Assembly: GCA_012839475.1 (NCBI GenBank)
Contig: DUNG01000005.1
Span: forward strand, 62,001-126,000
Length of the DNA stretch: 64,000 nucleotides
Source: Petrimonas sp.
GTDB taxonomy: Bacteria; Bacteroidota; Bacteroidia; Bacteroidales; Dysgonomonadaceae
Reading direction: 5' to 3'
The position numbers and the translations under genes are program-made. A model generated the notes under the pieces. That model was not told the origin of the DNA. It made no database searches and saw only the letters and a program-made list of their open reading frames with translations. Below, piece by piece: positions 25,693-33,057 of this stretch (position 1 is its first letter; the number at the start of each line of letters is the position of its first letter).

Positions 25693-26400
25693 CTATCTTC
25701 CCTGTTGTTCATTGAGGCGGCGTGCTTCCTCTTCCGCTTCGCGAATCATCTTGGCATTGGGGTGAATCTCGATTTCCACCCGGCGGTTTTGCTGCCTGCC
25801 CCAAGCGGTTTCGTTGCTTTCAATGGGGCGGTACGATCCAAACCCTTGGGTCTCCATCCGGTAACTTTCTACCCCCCTGGAGCGTAGGTACTGGTACACT
25901 GACTCGGCACGACGGCGTGATAACGGGTCGTTGATGGCATCGCTGCCGGTGTTGTCCGTGTGGCCGTGAATCTTGACATCGGTGTCGGGAAGCCGCATCA
26001 ACGATTCAGCAAATTCGTTTAACTGACGGCGAGACTCGGGTCTCAAATCGCTCTTCCCGGTATCGAAGAAGATACCCGATGAGAAGATCACCTTCGATGC
26101 TTGCCCATCGTTGATGGCCTCTACTTGCGCCCCCTCGATCTGCTTTAGCTCCTCACGTTGCTGATCCATCTTTTTGCCAATGAGTGCCCCCGAAGCAGCA
26201 CCCACGGTAGCACCAATACCGGCACCCCAGGCGGCCCCTTGTTTCCCGCCTAAAATCGCACCTACTCCTGCGCCCAAGGCGGCACCCGTTCCCGCGCCAA
26301 TCCCTGTCCCTTTAACCGCGGAACTAGCACCGCACCCGGGTAATATCAGCGCTACACACAATGCGAAAACACTCAATTTACCTACTGTTCTTTTTTTCAT
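25693..26400 (-). CDS. OmpA-family lipoprotein with glycine zipper
   Basis: 235 residues. Lipobox LILPGC (Cys23) followed by a YMGG/glycine-zipper stretch (GTGIGAGTGAALGAGVGAILGGKQGAAWGAGIGATVGAASGALIG, about 31-75). An OmpA C-terminal peptidoglycan-binding domain follows (about 105-220): FFDTGKSDLRPESRRQLNEF, VKIHGHTDNTGS, LSRRRAESVYQYLRSRGV and NRRVEIEI. It tethers the outer membrane to the wall. It is the first gene of the pair with the beta-barrel protein. A -7-like box (26518-26525) and a triple-repeat array (26549-26603) lie upstream, the latter with the same period as the array near the LytTR system, suggesting regulation by that or a related factor. Confidence 0.9.
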   Translation of the reverse strand: MKKRTVGKLSVFALCVALILPGCGASSAVKGTGIGAGTGAALGAGVGAILGGKQGAAWGAGIGATVGAASGALIGKKMDQQREELKQIEGAQVEAINDGQASKVIFSSGIFFDTGKSDLRPESRRQLNEFAESLMRLPDTDVKIHGHTDNTGSDAINDPLSRRRAESVYQYLRSRGVESYRMETQGFGSYRPIESNETAWGRQQNRRVEIEIHPNAKMIREAEEEARRLNEQQGR

Positions 26401-26517
26401 ACTATTACTTATTACATGGTTAATGTTAATGTTGTCAAAATTGACTGTATTTGACCTTAGTTGACCTGGTGGTTCGGTATCATGTCACGGAAAGAATCCC
26501 TGTCAACCTTATCCTTG

Positions 26518-26525
26518 CAAATGTA
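26518..26525 (-). promoter_or_regulatory. Candidate -7 box for the OmpA-lipoprotein operon
   Basis: Minus-strand TACATTTG matches TAnnTTTG and predicts a leader of about 110 bases. The repeat array begins 24 bases upstream, overlapping the -33 region, as expected for activator binding. Confidence 0.5.
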
Positions 26526-26548
26526 ACGATTCAAACGGAGAAATCGTT

Positions 26549-26603
26549 TACAAATCGTAAATATTTACATACAAATCGTAAAATTTATTCACGAATCGCG
26601 TAT
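26549..26603. promoter_or_regulatory. Triple direct-repeat array (21/20-bp period) upstream of OmpA operon
   Basis: TACAAATCGTAAAT (26549), TACAAATCGTAAAA (26570) and the weaker CACGAATCGCGTAT (26590) recur at 21 and 20 bases. On the minus strand the core TACGATTTG fits seven of nine positions of the LytTR half-site consensus. The geometry equals that of the array at 13857-13907. Nothing else is recognisable in 26401-26720; the small ORFs there are random. Confidence 0.55.
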
Positions 26604-26720
26604 ATTTATCCTGAGAAACTACCAAGTGAGTGTTTCGCTTATCGTGGGTTTGATTTTCGTGATAGCCAGTGATGATGGTGCCACTTGTGGTTGTAGTTCC
26701 TTGTTCATGTTCTTCCCCTA

Positions 26721-27890
26721 TTACTTGGATCCCCGTGTCATGTATTTCCCAGGGGTGCACTTCTCGTGCTTCTTAAAAACACGATAGAATGTGGTGATAT
26801 TTGAAAAACCCGATTTTTCGGCTATTGATTCTATGGTAAGTTCGGGTTCCTGTCTGTGCATCAACTCTTTCGCGTAATCAACGCGGTAGGAGTTGATCCA
26901 GTCGCAAAAATTGGTCTGCATATCTTGGTTTATCGTTCGTGAGATGTAAGAGCGGTTCGTCTTTAACCGTATGGCCAGGTCGGATACCTGCAGGTCGGGA
27001 TTCGTGAAGAGTTGGTTTTTGCTGACCAACGCGTTCAGTTCGTCCATCATGCCCGTCTCTTTCTTTTCTTTACGTTGAATGTGACCGCTCTGCTGAAGCT
27101 GCTGCTTGTATTTCGCCACGTCTTTCTTGAAGTCGCTAATGGTGAGGTTCTGGTAGAATCCCACGTAACCGATCCAGAACAGGAAGGTAGAGTGTAACAA
27201 GGAGATGACCGCGAGTGGTGATTTCCTGTCGATGAAGAACTCTTTTCCTATGAAGGCAGATATCCCGGATATGAGCGACGAGAAAACGAGCGCTAACAGG
27301 AGCATTTTGAAGATGGAGAGGTCACGCCCGGTTTTATCTGAATAGAAATCAGTCAGTTTTTTATTGTATGACGATATGAGGCGGGTTCCGTAGAATAGCA
27401 CGAGTACCACTTGTATACCGAAGATCCATTTGAAAATGATTGTTCGTAGCACCTGCAAGCGTACCAGTAGCGGCATATCTACCGCGGGAGCCGGCTGATG
27501 ATACATCGACTGGTAAATGAAAAGCTCCAACTCCCCTTGCGACATTAAAAAATAAAGGGTGAAAGAGAAAAGCGATACAAGGAATGCCGGTAGCAGAATT
27601 ACGAGCCACTTCCAGTTAATCTTGGTGTCCTTTGTAAGTAGCCGGATGTAATAGTAGTAGAGCGGGTAGCTGGCAAGTGACGTGAATACCCACACGTTGT
27701 CCATAAAAGCAAACAGCTTTACTTCACGCAAAAAGAAGGTGGCGTGCGTGAAGTAATTAATAAGGGTTACGAACATGAAAAAAGCCAGGTAGCTTTTCGG
27801 CAAATTACGTTGTTTATCCCCAAGCAACAGTATGCCCCAGAAGAGGCAGACGAAGGTAGGCATCAACGCGAAAAAAGAGGTGATAAGCAT
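26721..27890 (-). CDS. Membrane-anchored AraC-family transcription regulator
   Basis: 389 residues. The N-terminal 250 residues hold about seven hydrophobic helices (SFFALMPTFVCLFWGILLLG, WLVILLPAFLVSLFSFTLYFLM, LAVISLLHSTFLFWIGYVGFY). The C-terminal 100 residues (about 288-385) are an AraC/XylS double HTH: LQVSDLAIRLKTNRSYISRTIN, FCDWINSYRVDYAKELM and LTIESIAEKSGFSNITTFYRVFKKHEKCTPGKY. Such proteins are thought to sense signals at the inner membrane and bind DNA directly. It is monocistronic as far as seen, with its stop 320 bases before the OmpA operon start on the same strand. A -7-like box lies at 27955. It may compete with the LytTR regulator for control of the nearby envelope genes, but this is inference. 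Confidence 0.85.
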   Translation of the reverse strand: MLITSFFALMPTFVCLFWGILLLGDKQRNLPKSYLAFFMFVTLINYFTHATFFLREVKLFAFMDNVWVFTSLASYPLYYYYIRLLTKDTKINWKWLVILLPAFLVSLFSFTLYFLMSQGELELFIYQSMYHQPAPAVDMPLLVRLQVLRTIIFKWIFGIQVVLVLFYGTRLISSYNKKLTDFYSDKTGRDLSIFKMLLLALVFSSLISGISAFIGKEFFIDRKSPLAVISLLHSTFLFWIGYVGFYQNLTISDFKKDVAKYKQQLQQSGHIQRKEKKETGMMDELNALVSKNQLFTNPDLQVSDLAIRLKTNRSYISRTINQDMQTNFCDWINSYRVDYAKELMHRQEPELTIESIAEKSGFSNITTFYRVFKKHEKCTPGKYMTRGSK

Positions 27891-27954
27891 GTTTGAAATC
27901 TGTTAACACACCTGGCACACGCTTGTGTAAAACGGGTACCATGCAGTTCAAAAA

Positions 27955-27962
27955 CAAAAATA
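27955..27962 (-). promoter_or_regulatory. Candidate -7 box for the membrane AraC regulator
   Basis: Minus-strand TATTTTTG matches TAnnTTTG and is 65 bases before the start codon at 27890. The surrounding A-rich DNA makes a chance match likely, and no -33 element is clear. Confidence 0.35.
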
Positions 27963-28063
27963 CAAAAAAAACGGGGAAAAGAGGATTGATTTTAGGGGTA
28001 AGTTCATATTCGGTGTCCTTTAAGCTGCAAATATGACGGAAAGTTGGCGATAATAGGAGTAGT

Positions 28064-28098
28064 CGTCATGAATGGATTGATATGCCATTATCATGACG
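28064..28098. other. Imperfect inverted repeat after the DUF6146 gene
   Basis: CGTCATGA (28064-28071) pairs with TCATGACG (28091-28098), extended by ATGG/CCAT with a two-base bulge. It lies 35 bases beyond the 3' end of the minus-strand operon and could end its transcripts, though no T run follows; a protein-binding palindrome is the alternative. Confidence 0.4.
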
Positions 28099-28132
28099 TT
28101 GAAGTATCGAGATGGAAATTTGTTGACTGTTC

Positions 28133-28558
28133 CTAAAGAGTGGCCGGTCGATTGACCAGTATGGGAATCTTCAACTCCCTCTCCACGTACTGGAAGTAGT
28201 AAAATAACTTATGGTTTAGCTCGAAACCGTAATCTACCCCCTGCTCGTACCCGTGAATGGGTTGGAAGAATGAGTGCTTGCCAGGTGACGTGGCCTTGTG
28301 GTTCCATTCTGAGACATATCGGTGGTTCCAGTTCTCATAATAGGATTGCGACCGGTATTTGGTCGGGGTACCATGCAGTAGGTACCACGACTCAAAACCG
28401 GGGTCCAGCACGATTAACTCGTAGGAGATGGAGTCTTCTAGTAGGGGCGCCCCACCATTGGGTTCGATGGCTACCACGCCCTTGGGCCCTGAGCAGGCCG
28501 CCATAGCTGCCATCAAGACCAGCATATAAAGTAGAGGTTCCCTTTTTATTGGTTTCAT
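28133..28558 (-). CDS. DUF6146-like small lipoprotein
   Basis: 141 residues with lipobox MAAMAAC (Cys22). The mature part shows the conserved pattern I associate with DUF6146: YELIVLDPGFESWYLLHG, YRSQSYYENWNHRYVSEWNHK and VDYGFELNHKLFYYFQYVEREL. It is found widely in Bacteroidetes; the function is unknown and no catalytic motif is apparent. It follows GH92 by 15 bases at the end of the OPT-GH92 operon, so it is co-transcribed with these genes, but a functional link is not implied by the sequence itself. Confidence 0.75.
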   Translation of the reverse strand: MKPIKREPLLYMLVLMAAMAACSGPKGVVAIEPNGGAPLLEDSISYELIVLDPGFESWYLLHGTPTKYRSQSYYENWNHRYVSEWNHKATSPGKHSFFQPIHGYEQGVDYGFELNHKLFYYFQYVERELKIPILVNRPATL

Positions 28559-28573
28559 ATTGAATCTATTACA

Positions 28574-30814
28574 CTACGGTTTGTCAGTCATGTAAAATAA
28601 CAGCATACCCCCATCCATGATCTCCTCGTAGGTGATGTACATCTTGTCGTGTAACTGGCCGTTCAGCTCGATTCTCTCCACGTGTAGGTTCGTCTCAGAA
28701 AGGTTTTTCGCCTCCATCGTGAACTGCTTCCCGTTGCCCACGTCGATGGTCACCTTGGGCACCTGAGGGGCACCAAGCACCATCTCGCCCCCCACGGGGT
28801 TGACCGGGTAGAATCCCATGGCCGAGAAGAGGTACCATGCCGACATCTGACCACAGTCATCATTACCAATCAGCCCGTCGGGCTTGTTTTGGTAGAAATC
28901 GGTGCAGATGCGACGTACCAGTCGTTGCGTCTCTTCTGGTCGATCCAGGTAATTGTAGAGGTAGGCTACGTGATGGCTTGGCTCGTTGCCATGGGCGTAT
29001 TGCCCGATTAAACCGGTCACGTCGGCAAGCTTCCCCGGTGTTTCACTGGTGGTGTTGAAGAGGTAATCGAGTACTTTACCCGCCTCCTCCTTGCCACCCA
29101 TCTGCTCCACGAGGCCAGGGATATCGTGCATCACGTGCCAGGTGTACTGCAAGGCATTCCCTTCCGTGTAGTGCCCCCCGATCTGGGAGTCGGCGTGCGC
29201 CAGCTCGTACGGGTTAAAAGGCGTGAGCCACTCGCCTTTCGAGTCCTTGGGTCGCATGGAGCGTGTCTCCGGGTCGAACAGGTTCTTGTAGAAGCCAGCC
29301 CGTTTCATGAAGAACGCGTGGTCCTCGGTTTTGCCCAGCTTTTCTGCCATCAGTGCGGTAGCGTAATCATCGAACCCGCATTCTAACGTACGCGATACCG
29401 ACTCTACTTTGATGAGGTCGTAAGGGTAATATCCGTAGTGGTCGTAGATATCCCAGTTCGACTTGTAGTGTTTGCTTTCTGTGATGGTGCGTTTGATCGC
29501 GTCGTATGCCTGCTCCACGTCAAACCCCTCAAACCCTTTCAGGTAAGCGTCCACGATCATGGGGATGGAGTGGTTCCCGATCATGGTGAAGGTCTCTTGC
29601 CCCATCAACGCCCAGATGGGGAGGTGCCCCTGCTGTTCGCTGAAGTCGACCATCGAGTTGATCAGGTCAGAAACGATCTCTGGACTTAGGATGGTGTACA
29701 TCGGGAACGCAGCACGAAAGGTGTCCCATTGCGAAAGGGTGGAGTAGTACTTGCCCGTTGACGAGCGGGCAACTTCGCGGCTGGGGCCCACGTAGCGGCC
29801 GTCCACGTCGGCGATATTGTTGGGCTGGATGTAAAGGTGGTATAGAGAGGTGTAGAAATTGCTTTTCTGGTCGTCCGTACCTTCAACCGTTACCCGGGAG
29901 AGGCAGCGGTTCCACGCGTTTTTCGCTTCGGCGTACACCGCTTCGAAATCCCACCCGGGCACCTCCGCCGCAAGGTTGCCTTTTGCCCCCTCGATACTTG
30001 TGGTGGACATGGCGACCTTTACCTGCAGGGTTTCATCGCCTTGCATATCGAACGTGAGGATGTAGCGCGGTGCCTTCTCGCGTGGATCTCGCTGATCGAG
30101 TTTCTCCGAAGAGAGGATGGGTTTATCGAACTCGATCACGAAGTAATAAGTGCGCTTCACCCACTCGGTGCGTTGGGTATACCCCGTGATTACCCGGTCG
30201 CTCTCGAAATGCACCTCGTTATCGAGTACGTGTGTGTAGAGCCTCTGATCCTGCCAAACCAGGCCGCTCTGAAAGTCGGCCAGCACGTTGGATGCTTCAC
30301 TGTCTGCATCCGCGAAAGTGTAGCGGTGGAAGGCCACGTGAGGAGAGGTGGTGATCTCCACGGCCACGTTGTTGTCGGTGAGTTGCACGGCGTAGTAGCC
30401 GGGGGAAGCTTTCTCGGTCGACTTGTCGAACGCGCTGCTCAAGTCGTCCCTAACTATCCCCGAGAAGGGTTGTATGAGCAGGTCACCCAGGTCAACGCAC
30501 CCTGTGCCGTTGAGTCGGTTTTGTGAGAAGCCGTTGATTCGCTCGTCATCATAAAAGTAACCTGAGCAGTACTCCCATGAGAAATTGCCAGTCTCGGGTC
30601 CTGGTTGCATCATTCCCAGCGGGTAGGTAGCCCCCGGGAAGGTATGGCCAGTGAAAGCGGTACCAATGAACGGGTTCACGTATTTCGTGAAATCGGGCTT
30701 TCCCGCGTCCTGCTTGGTACAGGCCGTGAAGGAGAGAGCAAAAATGGCTAGTAACGCCAAGGCCCTCGAAAATGGAGTCACGGTTGTTCGTTGTGTTGTT
30801 ACACTTTCTCGCAT
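28574..30814 (-). CDS. GH92 alpha-mannosidase lipoprotein, canonical subgroup
   Basis: The track ORF extends upstream into the OPT gene; the ATG at 30814 gives MRESVTTQRTTVTPFSRALA and a lipobox LSFTAC (Cys32), so that start is preferred (746 residues). It carries the full GH92 signature set: YVNPFIGTAFTGHTFPGATYPLGM, EYCSGYFYDDERINGFSQNRLNGTG, ADVDGRYVGP, HYTEGNALQYTWHVMHD and IGNDDCGQMSAWYLFSAMGFYPV. It is therefore a standard exo-alpha-mannosidase (commonly alpha-1,2), unlike the divergent pair at 0.5-6 kb. It lies 58 bases after the oligopeptide transporter and 15 bases before DUF6146. A role with PNGase F (57 kb) in using N-glycoproteins is inferred. Confidence 0.93.
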   Translation of the reverse strand: MRESVTTQRTTVTPFSRALALLAIFALSFTACTKQDAGKPDFTKYVNPFIGTAFTGHTFPGATYPLGMMQPGPETGNFSWEYCSGYFYDDERINGFSQNRLNGTGCVDLGDLLIQPFSGIVRDDLSSAFDKSTEKASPGYYAVQLTDNNVAVEITTSPHVAFHRYTFADADSEASNVLADFQSGLVWQDQRLYTHVLDNEVHFESDRVITGYTQRTEWVKRTYYFVIEFDKPILSSEKLDQRDPREKAPRYILTFDMQGDETLQVKVAMSTTSIEGAKGNLAAEVPGWDFEAVYAEAKNAWNRCLSRVTVEGTDDQKSNFYTSLYHLYIQPNNIADVDGRYVGPSREVARSSTGKYYSTLSQWDTFRAAFPMYTILSPEIVSDLINSMVDFSEQQGHLPIWALMGQETFTMIGNHSIPMIVDAYLKGFEGFDVEQAYDAIKRTITESKHYKSNWDIYDHYGYYPYDLIKVESVSRTLECGFDDYATALMAEKLGKTEDHAFFMKRAGFYKNLFDPETRSMRPKDSKGEWLTPFNPYELAHADSQIGGHYTEGNALQYTWHVMHDIPGLVEQMGGKEEAGKVLDYLFNTTSETPGKLADVTGLIGQYAHGNEPSHHVAYLYNYLDRPEETQRLVRRICTDFYQNKPDGLIGNDDCGQMSAWYLFSAMGFYPVNPVGGEMVLGAPQVPKVTIDVGNGKQFTMEAKNLSETNLHVERIELNGQLHDKMYITYEEIMDGGMLLFYMTDKP

Positions 30815-30872
30815 GATGTTATTGTTGTTATTAAGCTTTTTCGTGCTTGTTAAATTGGTTACGAAATTCTCA

Positions 30873-32888
30873 TTAATCATCCCGTTTCGCGCGCTTGGTC
30901 TCCCAGATAAAATAGGCGATGAGCGCGGTGAAAGCGATGAGCGCGGTGATTTGGGCACCTGTACCGCTGGGATCGCTCCACACGTTAAGGTTGAGCGCAT
31001 TCGCGTTATCGGTCGTAAAGATGATAAGTGCTCCCAGCACCCCGAAGAGGGCTGCACCAGCGATGAACCCAGACGAGATCAGGATAGCCCGTTGATGCCT
31101 CGCATTGGCCAGCTTTTTGTCTTTACCGGGTTTGGACTTATTGATCCAGTGATTGAGTAGTCCACCTACGATAAGGGGGGTGTTGAGTTGTATGGGGATA
31201 AACATACCGAGCGCGAACGCCAGGGGTGAGATGCCCAGCCAGTTGATAAGGATAGCCAGGACCGCACCAATACTGAGCAGCATCCAGCTGACGCCTTCAC
31301 CAGACATAAGGGGTTCGATGATGGCTGCCATCGCGTTGGCTTGAGGGGCAACCATGGGATCTGGATGCTCGGGCGTGGCAACGAAGCCATATGCCTCGTT
31401 GAGGATAAAGATGACTGCCCCCACGGTAGCCGCCGAGACCAGCGTTCCCAGGAACTTATACGACTGCTGTGTGGCAGGGGTGCTCCCTATCCAGTACCCG
31501 ATCTTAAGGTCGGTGATGAAACCGCCGGCCATCGACAGGGCAGTACAGACGATCCCCCCGATGATCAGGCCGCTCACCATTCCCTGCCAGCCATCGAGAC
31601 CCACGGCGACGAGGACCACGGAAGATAGGATCAGGGTCATGAGCGTCATGCCCGAGACGGGGTTGGAACCCACGATGGCGATCGCGTTGGCCGCCACGGT
31701 GGTGAAGAGGAAAGAGATCACGGTGATGGTAATCAGGGCTACGATGGCTTGCAGGAGCGTGATCTTCACACCGATGATCAGGAAGATGAAGATGGCGATT
31801 AACGTAAGGAACAGGAACAGCGTAACGAATGACATCTTCAGGTCACGGTCGGTTCTTTTGATCGCCGTCTGATCACTCCCACCGCCCTTTTTGCCAACGG
31901 CTAACTTAAAGGCACTTCCGATAACGCCGGACGACTTGATGATACCAATGATCCCCGCCATAGCGATGGCACCGATACCGATGGGGCGAACGTACTCGGC
32001 AAAGATCGCCTCAGCCGACATGGCAGCAAACGGGTTGACCCCACCGGATGCGGCCGCCAACGCGCCAATCTCGTTAACCAGCGGGATAAAAACCAGCCAC
32101 GAGAGGAGTGAGCCGACGGTGATGATCACGGCGAAACGCAACCCAACGAGGTAGCCGAAGCTGAAGATGAGCGCGCTCACGTTGAACTTGAACACCATCT
32201 TAAACTTTTCGGCAAGGGTGGCACCAAAAGGTATGACGCGGGTAGTGATCACCTCACTCCACAAGCGGAAGGAGGAGAAACAGAAGTCGAATAACCCGCC
32301 AATGAGCCCGCTCGTGATGAGCAGTTTCGCCTTGTTCCCCCCTTTCTCTCCGGTCATCAATATCTCGGTGGTGGCAGTGGCTTCGGGGAAGGGGAGTTTC
32401 CCGTGCATGTCCTTCACGAAGTACTTGCGGAAAGGAATCAGGAAGAGGATACCCAAGCAACCGCCAAGCAGTGATGAGAAGAAGATTTGCCAGAAGTTAA
32501 TCTGTATCTCCGGGTATTTGGCCTGTAGGATGTAGAGCCCGGGGATGGTGAAGACAGCTCCGGCGACGATGACGCCCGATGAGGCCCCAATGGACTGGAT
32601 GATCACGTTTTGACCCAACGCGTTTTTCTTGCGAAAGGCGGCTGATGCCCCTACCGCGATGATGGAGATGGGGATGGCCGCCTCGAAGACCTGACCGATT
32701 TTCAGGCCCGAGTAGGCTGCCGCGGCAGAGAAGATGACGGCCATGAGCAACCCCATGCCAATCGCCCAGGGGGTGGCTTCAGCTACCGGCCGGTCGGCTG
32801 GCAACACCGGTTTGTACTCTTCCCCGGGTTGTAATTCACGGTACGCGTTTTTTGGTAACTCCGTGATTTTCTTTTCGTTCGATTCCAT
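30873..32888 (-). CDS. OPT family oligopeptide transporter
   Basis: The ORF is open to 33125 but the first 79 residues are not transporter-like. MESNEKKITELPKNAYRELQPGEEYKPVL, starting at 32888, matches the usual N-terminus of Bacteroidetes OPT proteins (ATG 32915 is also possible). The 671-residue protein has about 14-16 hydrophobic helices and typical OPT motifs: PWAIGMGLLMAVIFSAAAAYSGLKIGQVFEAAIPISI, NVIIQSIGASSG, FPEATATTEILMTGEKGG and SGLIGGLFDF. OPT carriers take up tri- to hexapeptides with protons across the inner membrane. It is the first gene of the operon with GH92 and DUF6146. Divergent from it, across 169 bases, is a dipeptidyl peptidase IV, so peptide cleavage and uptake are paired. 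Confidence 0.93.
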   Translation of the reverse strand: MESNEKKITELPKNAYRELQPGEEYKPVLPADRPVAEATPWAIGMGLLMAVIFSAAAAYSGLKIGQVFEAAIPISIIAVGASAAFRKKNALGQNVIIQSIGASSGVIVAGAVFTIPGLYILQAKYPEIQINFWQIFFSSLLGGCLGILFLIPFRKYFVKDMHGKLPFPEATATTEILMTGEKGGNKAKLLITSGLIGGLFDFCFSSFRLWSEVITTRVIPFGATLAEKFKMVFKFNVSALIFSFGYLVGLRFAVIITVGSLLSWLVFIPLVNEIGALAAASGGVNPFAAMSAEAIFAEYVRPIGIGAIAMAGIIGIIKSSGVIGSAFKLAVGKKGGGSDQTAIKRTDRDLKMSFVTLFLFLTLIAIFIFLIIGVKITLLQAIVALITITVISFLFTTVAANAIAIVGSNPVSGMTLMTLILSSVVLVAVGLDGWQGMVSGLIIGGIVCTALSMAGGFITDLKIGYWIGSTPATQQSYKFLGTLVSAATVGAVIFILNEAYGFVATPEHPDPMVAPQANAMAAIIEPLMSGEGVSWMLLSIGAVLAILINWLGISPLAFALGMFIPIQLNTPLIVGGLLNHWINKSKPGKDKKLANARHQRAILISSGFIAGAALFGVLGALIIFTTDNANALNLNVWSDPSGTGAQITALIAFTALIAYFIWETKRAKRDD

Positions 32889-33028
32889 TTTTTGTATGTT
32901 GTTAAATGTGTTCATATGGGTTTCATGCGCCACCCTCCATCCAAGGTGCCGATACGGTTGACCGGCACTCGTGTCACAAATTTTCGCCGAAAATACAAAA
33001 AATAGGGGAAAGAGTACGCCTATTTTCG

Positions 33029-33036
33029 TAACTTTG
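33029..33036 (+). promoter_or_regulatory. Candidate -7 box for dipeptidyl peptidase IV
   Basis: TAACTTTG matches TAnnTTTG and predicts a start about 15 bases before the ATG at 33058. A clear -33 TTTG is not found at 19-21 bases. Confidence 0.45.
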
Positions 33037-33057
33037 TGGTAAAAACAGAATAATCGT

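Noticed and set aside
26549-26603. CRISPR-like or iteron-origin reading of the repeat array
   Set aside because: Only three units, no uniform spacers, no cas or rep gene nearby; a regulator array is simpler.
26548-26760. 70-codon minus-strand ORF downstream of the AraC gene
   Set aside because: Overlaps the AraC 3' end and the repeat array; composition is random.
30815-31057. Upstream extension of the third GH92 ORF
   Set aside because: The extra 81 codons overlap the OPT gene and are not protein-like; the lipoprotein signal begins at 30814.
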